Part shown: positions 21,978-22,651 of the stretch, in pieces | Numbering within the stretch: position 1 is the first letter of the stretch | Layout of the letters: each line of letters starts with the position of its first letter | From: JAOTYV01 sp041557595 | GTDB lineage: Bacteria; Pseudomonadota; Alphaproteobacteria; UBA8366 | Assembly: GCA_041557595.1 (NCBI GenBank) | Contig: JBFFGE010000063.1 | Span: 1 to 22,651, forward strand | Length of the DNA stretch: 22,651 nucleotides | Direction: 5' to 3' | The notes under the pieces: model-generated | Seen by the model: the letters and a program-made list of their open reading frames with translations, nothing else | What the model was told of the DNA's origin: nothing | The model's database searches: none | Program-made: the position numbers and the translations under genes

Positions 21978-22469
21978 ATGCCTCAACTCGACCCATCGAC
22001 CTTCGGGACGCAGCTGTTCTGGCTGTTCGTCGCCTTTACGGTGCTCTTTCTGATCGTCTGGAAAGTGGCCCTGCCGCGCATCACCGATGTGCGGGAGGTG
22101 CGGCAGAACCGCATCGACGACGATCTCGACAAAGCCTCCAGCATGAAAGAGGAAGCGGAGTCGGTGCTGGAGGCCTACGAACGGACCCTGGCATCCGCCA
22201 CCAGCGAAGCGCAGGACCTGCAACGCCAATCCGCCGCCGAGCTGGCCGAAGAACGGGCAAAGCTGCAAGACGAACTGGCGCGCACGTTATCGGAACGGGC
22301 CAGCGAAGCGGAAGCGCGAATCAACGCGGAACGGCAACGCGCCGTGGAGAACATTCGTGAAGCAACGCTCGGCGTCGTACAGGCTGCCACCGAACGACTG
22401 ATCGGCAATCCGGTCTCCGAAAGCGACGCGGATGCGGCGATTCGCGCAGCCTTGCAGGAGACCCGTTGA
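21978..22469 (+). CDS. atpF': ATP synthase F0 subunit b'
   Basis: This is one half of the heterodimeric peripheral stalk found in photosynthetic and related alphaproteobacteria. The 163-residue product has one membrane helix (about 12-32) followed by a long charged coiled coil. The PQLDPSTFGTQLFWL start is typical of b' rather than b. GGGGG lies seven bases before the ATG at 21978; the frame is open further upstream but overlaps atpE. Its stop overlaps the start of the next gene by one base (TGATG). Confidence 0.94.
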   Translation: MPQLDPSTFGTQLFWLFVAFTVLFLIVWKVALPRITDVREVRQNRIDDDLDKASSMKEEAESVLEAYERTLASATSEAQDLQRQSAAELAEERAKLQDELARTLSERASEAEARINAERQRAVENIREATLGVVQAATERLIGNPVSESDADAAIRAALQETR

Positions 22470-22651
22470 TGAACGCCATGCTGCAAGACCCGACGTTCTG
22501 GACCCTGGTCGCCTTCGTCATTTTCATCATTGCGATTTTCCGGCCGGTCAAGAAGGCAATCCTTTCTGGTCTGGACGGGCGCATCGAACAAGTGCGAAGC
22601 GAGGTCGAGGAAGCGCAAAAGCTGCGCGAGGAAGCGCAGGCCCTGTTGGCC
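22469..22651 (+). CDS. atpF: ATP synthase F0 subunit b (partial, cut by window end)
   Basis: Only the first 61 codons are present. They show a short N-terminus, a membrane helix (about 8-24, TFWTLVAFVIFIIAIF) and the beginning of the charged coiled coil (SEVEEAQKLREEAQALLA). This is the second stalk subunit partnering b'. The ATG overlaps the atpF' stop by one base, so coupling is likely; an internal ATG three codons later is an alternative. Nothing in the visible part is abnormal. Confidence 0.93.
   Translation, partial: MNAMLQDPTFWTLVAFVIFIIAIFRPVKKAILSGLDGRIEQVRSEVEEAQKLREEAQALLA

Noticed and set aside
1..22651. CRISPR array, insertion sequence, prophage or toxin-antitoxin locus
   Set aside because: No spaced direct repeats, transposase, integrase or phage-like genes were seen in any frame.

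Overview
The window is a gene-dense stretch (about 95% coding by eye, GC-rich) of an alphaproteobacterial chromosome, most like Rhodospirillales and relatives. The evidence is a CcrM-type GANTC methyltransferase, an F0 ATP synthase operon (atpI-B-E-F'-F) that starts on its own with duplicated b subunits, an alphaproteobacterial LexA site (GTTC-N7-GTTC), and a ccrM-mutY-DUF721-dsbA-smc order that I recall from other alphaproteobacteria. Nothing here looks like a prophage, transposon, CRISPR array or defence island.

Layout. 1-187: gene-free DNA with several strong inverted repeats, just beyond the 3' end of tRNA-Gln(UUG) (188-262, minus). 333-2983 (minus): a TPR lipoprotein and ispE, overlapping by 4 bases. 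3144-4790 (minus): ETF-ubiquinone oxidoreductase. 4898-5770 (plus): a family-4-like uracil-DNA glycosylase that lacks two of the four Fe-S cysteines. 5731-5830: a very AT-rich island (15% GC by count). 5927-8580 (plus): a soluble lytic transglycosylase followed closely by moaB. 8568-9853 (minus): two 'rSAM/selenodomain-associated' transferases overlapping by 4 bases. 9973-11058 (plus): a PA0069/Rv2578c-family radical SAM protein with a perfect SOS box just before its start. 11129-13178: a CPA2 antiporter and rnhB, which overlap by 53 bases. 13277-14353: ccrM, with two GANTC sites and a 10-bp inverted repeat upstream. 14386-15465 (minus): mutY. 15529-20332 (plus): a dciA/DUF721 gene, a dsbA-like gene and smc. 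20516-22651: the F0 operon, cut by the window end inside atpF.

Together the genes are mostly housekeeping, with a clear emphasis on chromosome maintenance: uracil and 8-oxoG repair, RNase HII, cell-cycle methylation, helicase loading and condensin. I did not find a wholly new multi-gene system. The most informative observations are regulatory (the SOS box before the radical SAM gene; the GANTC pair and dyad before ccrM), the degenerate Fe-S site of the uracil glycosylase, the AT island and the palindrome-rich left edge.
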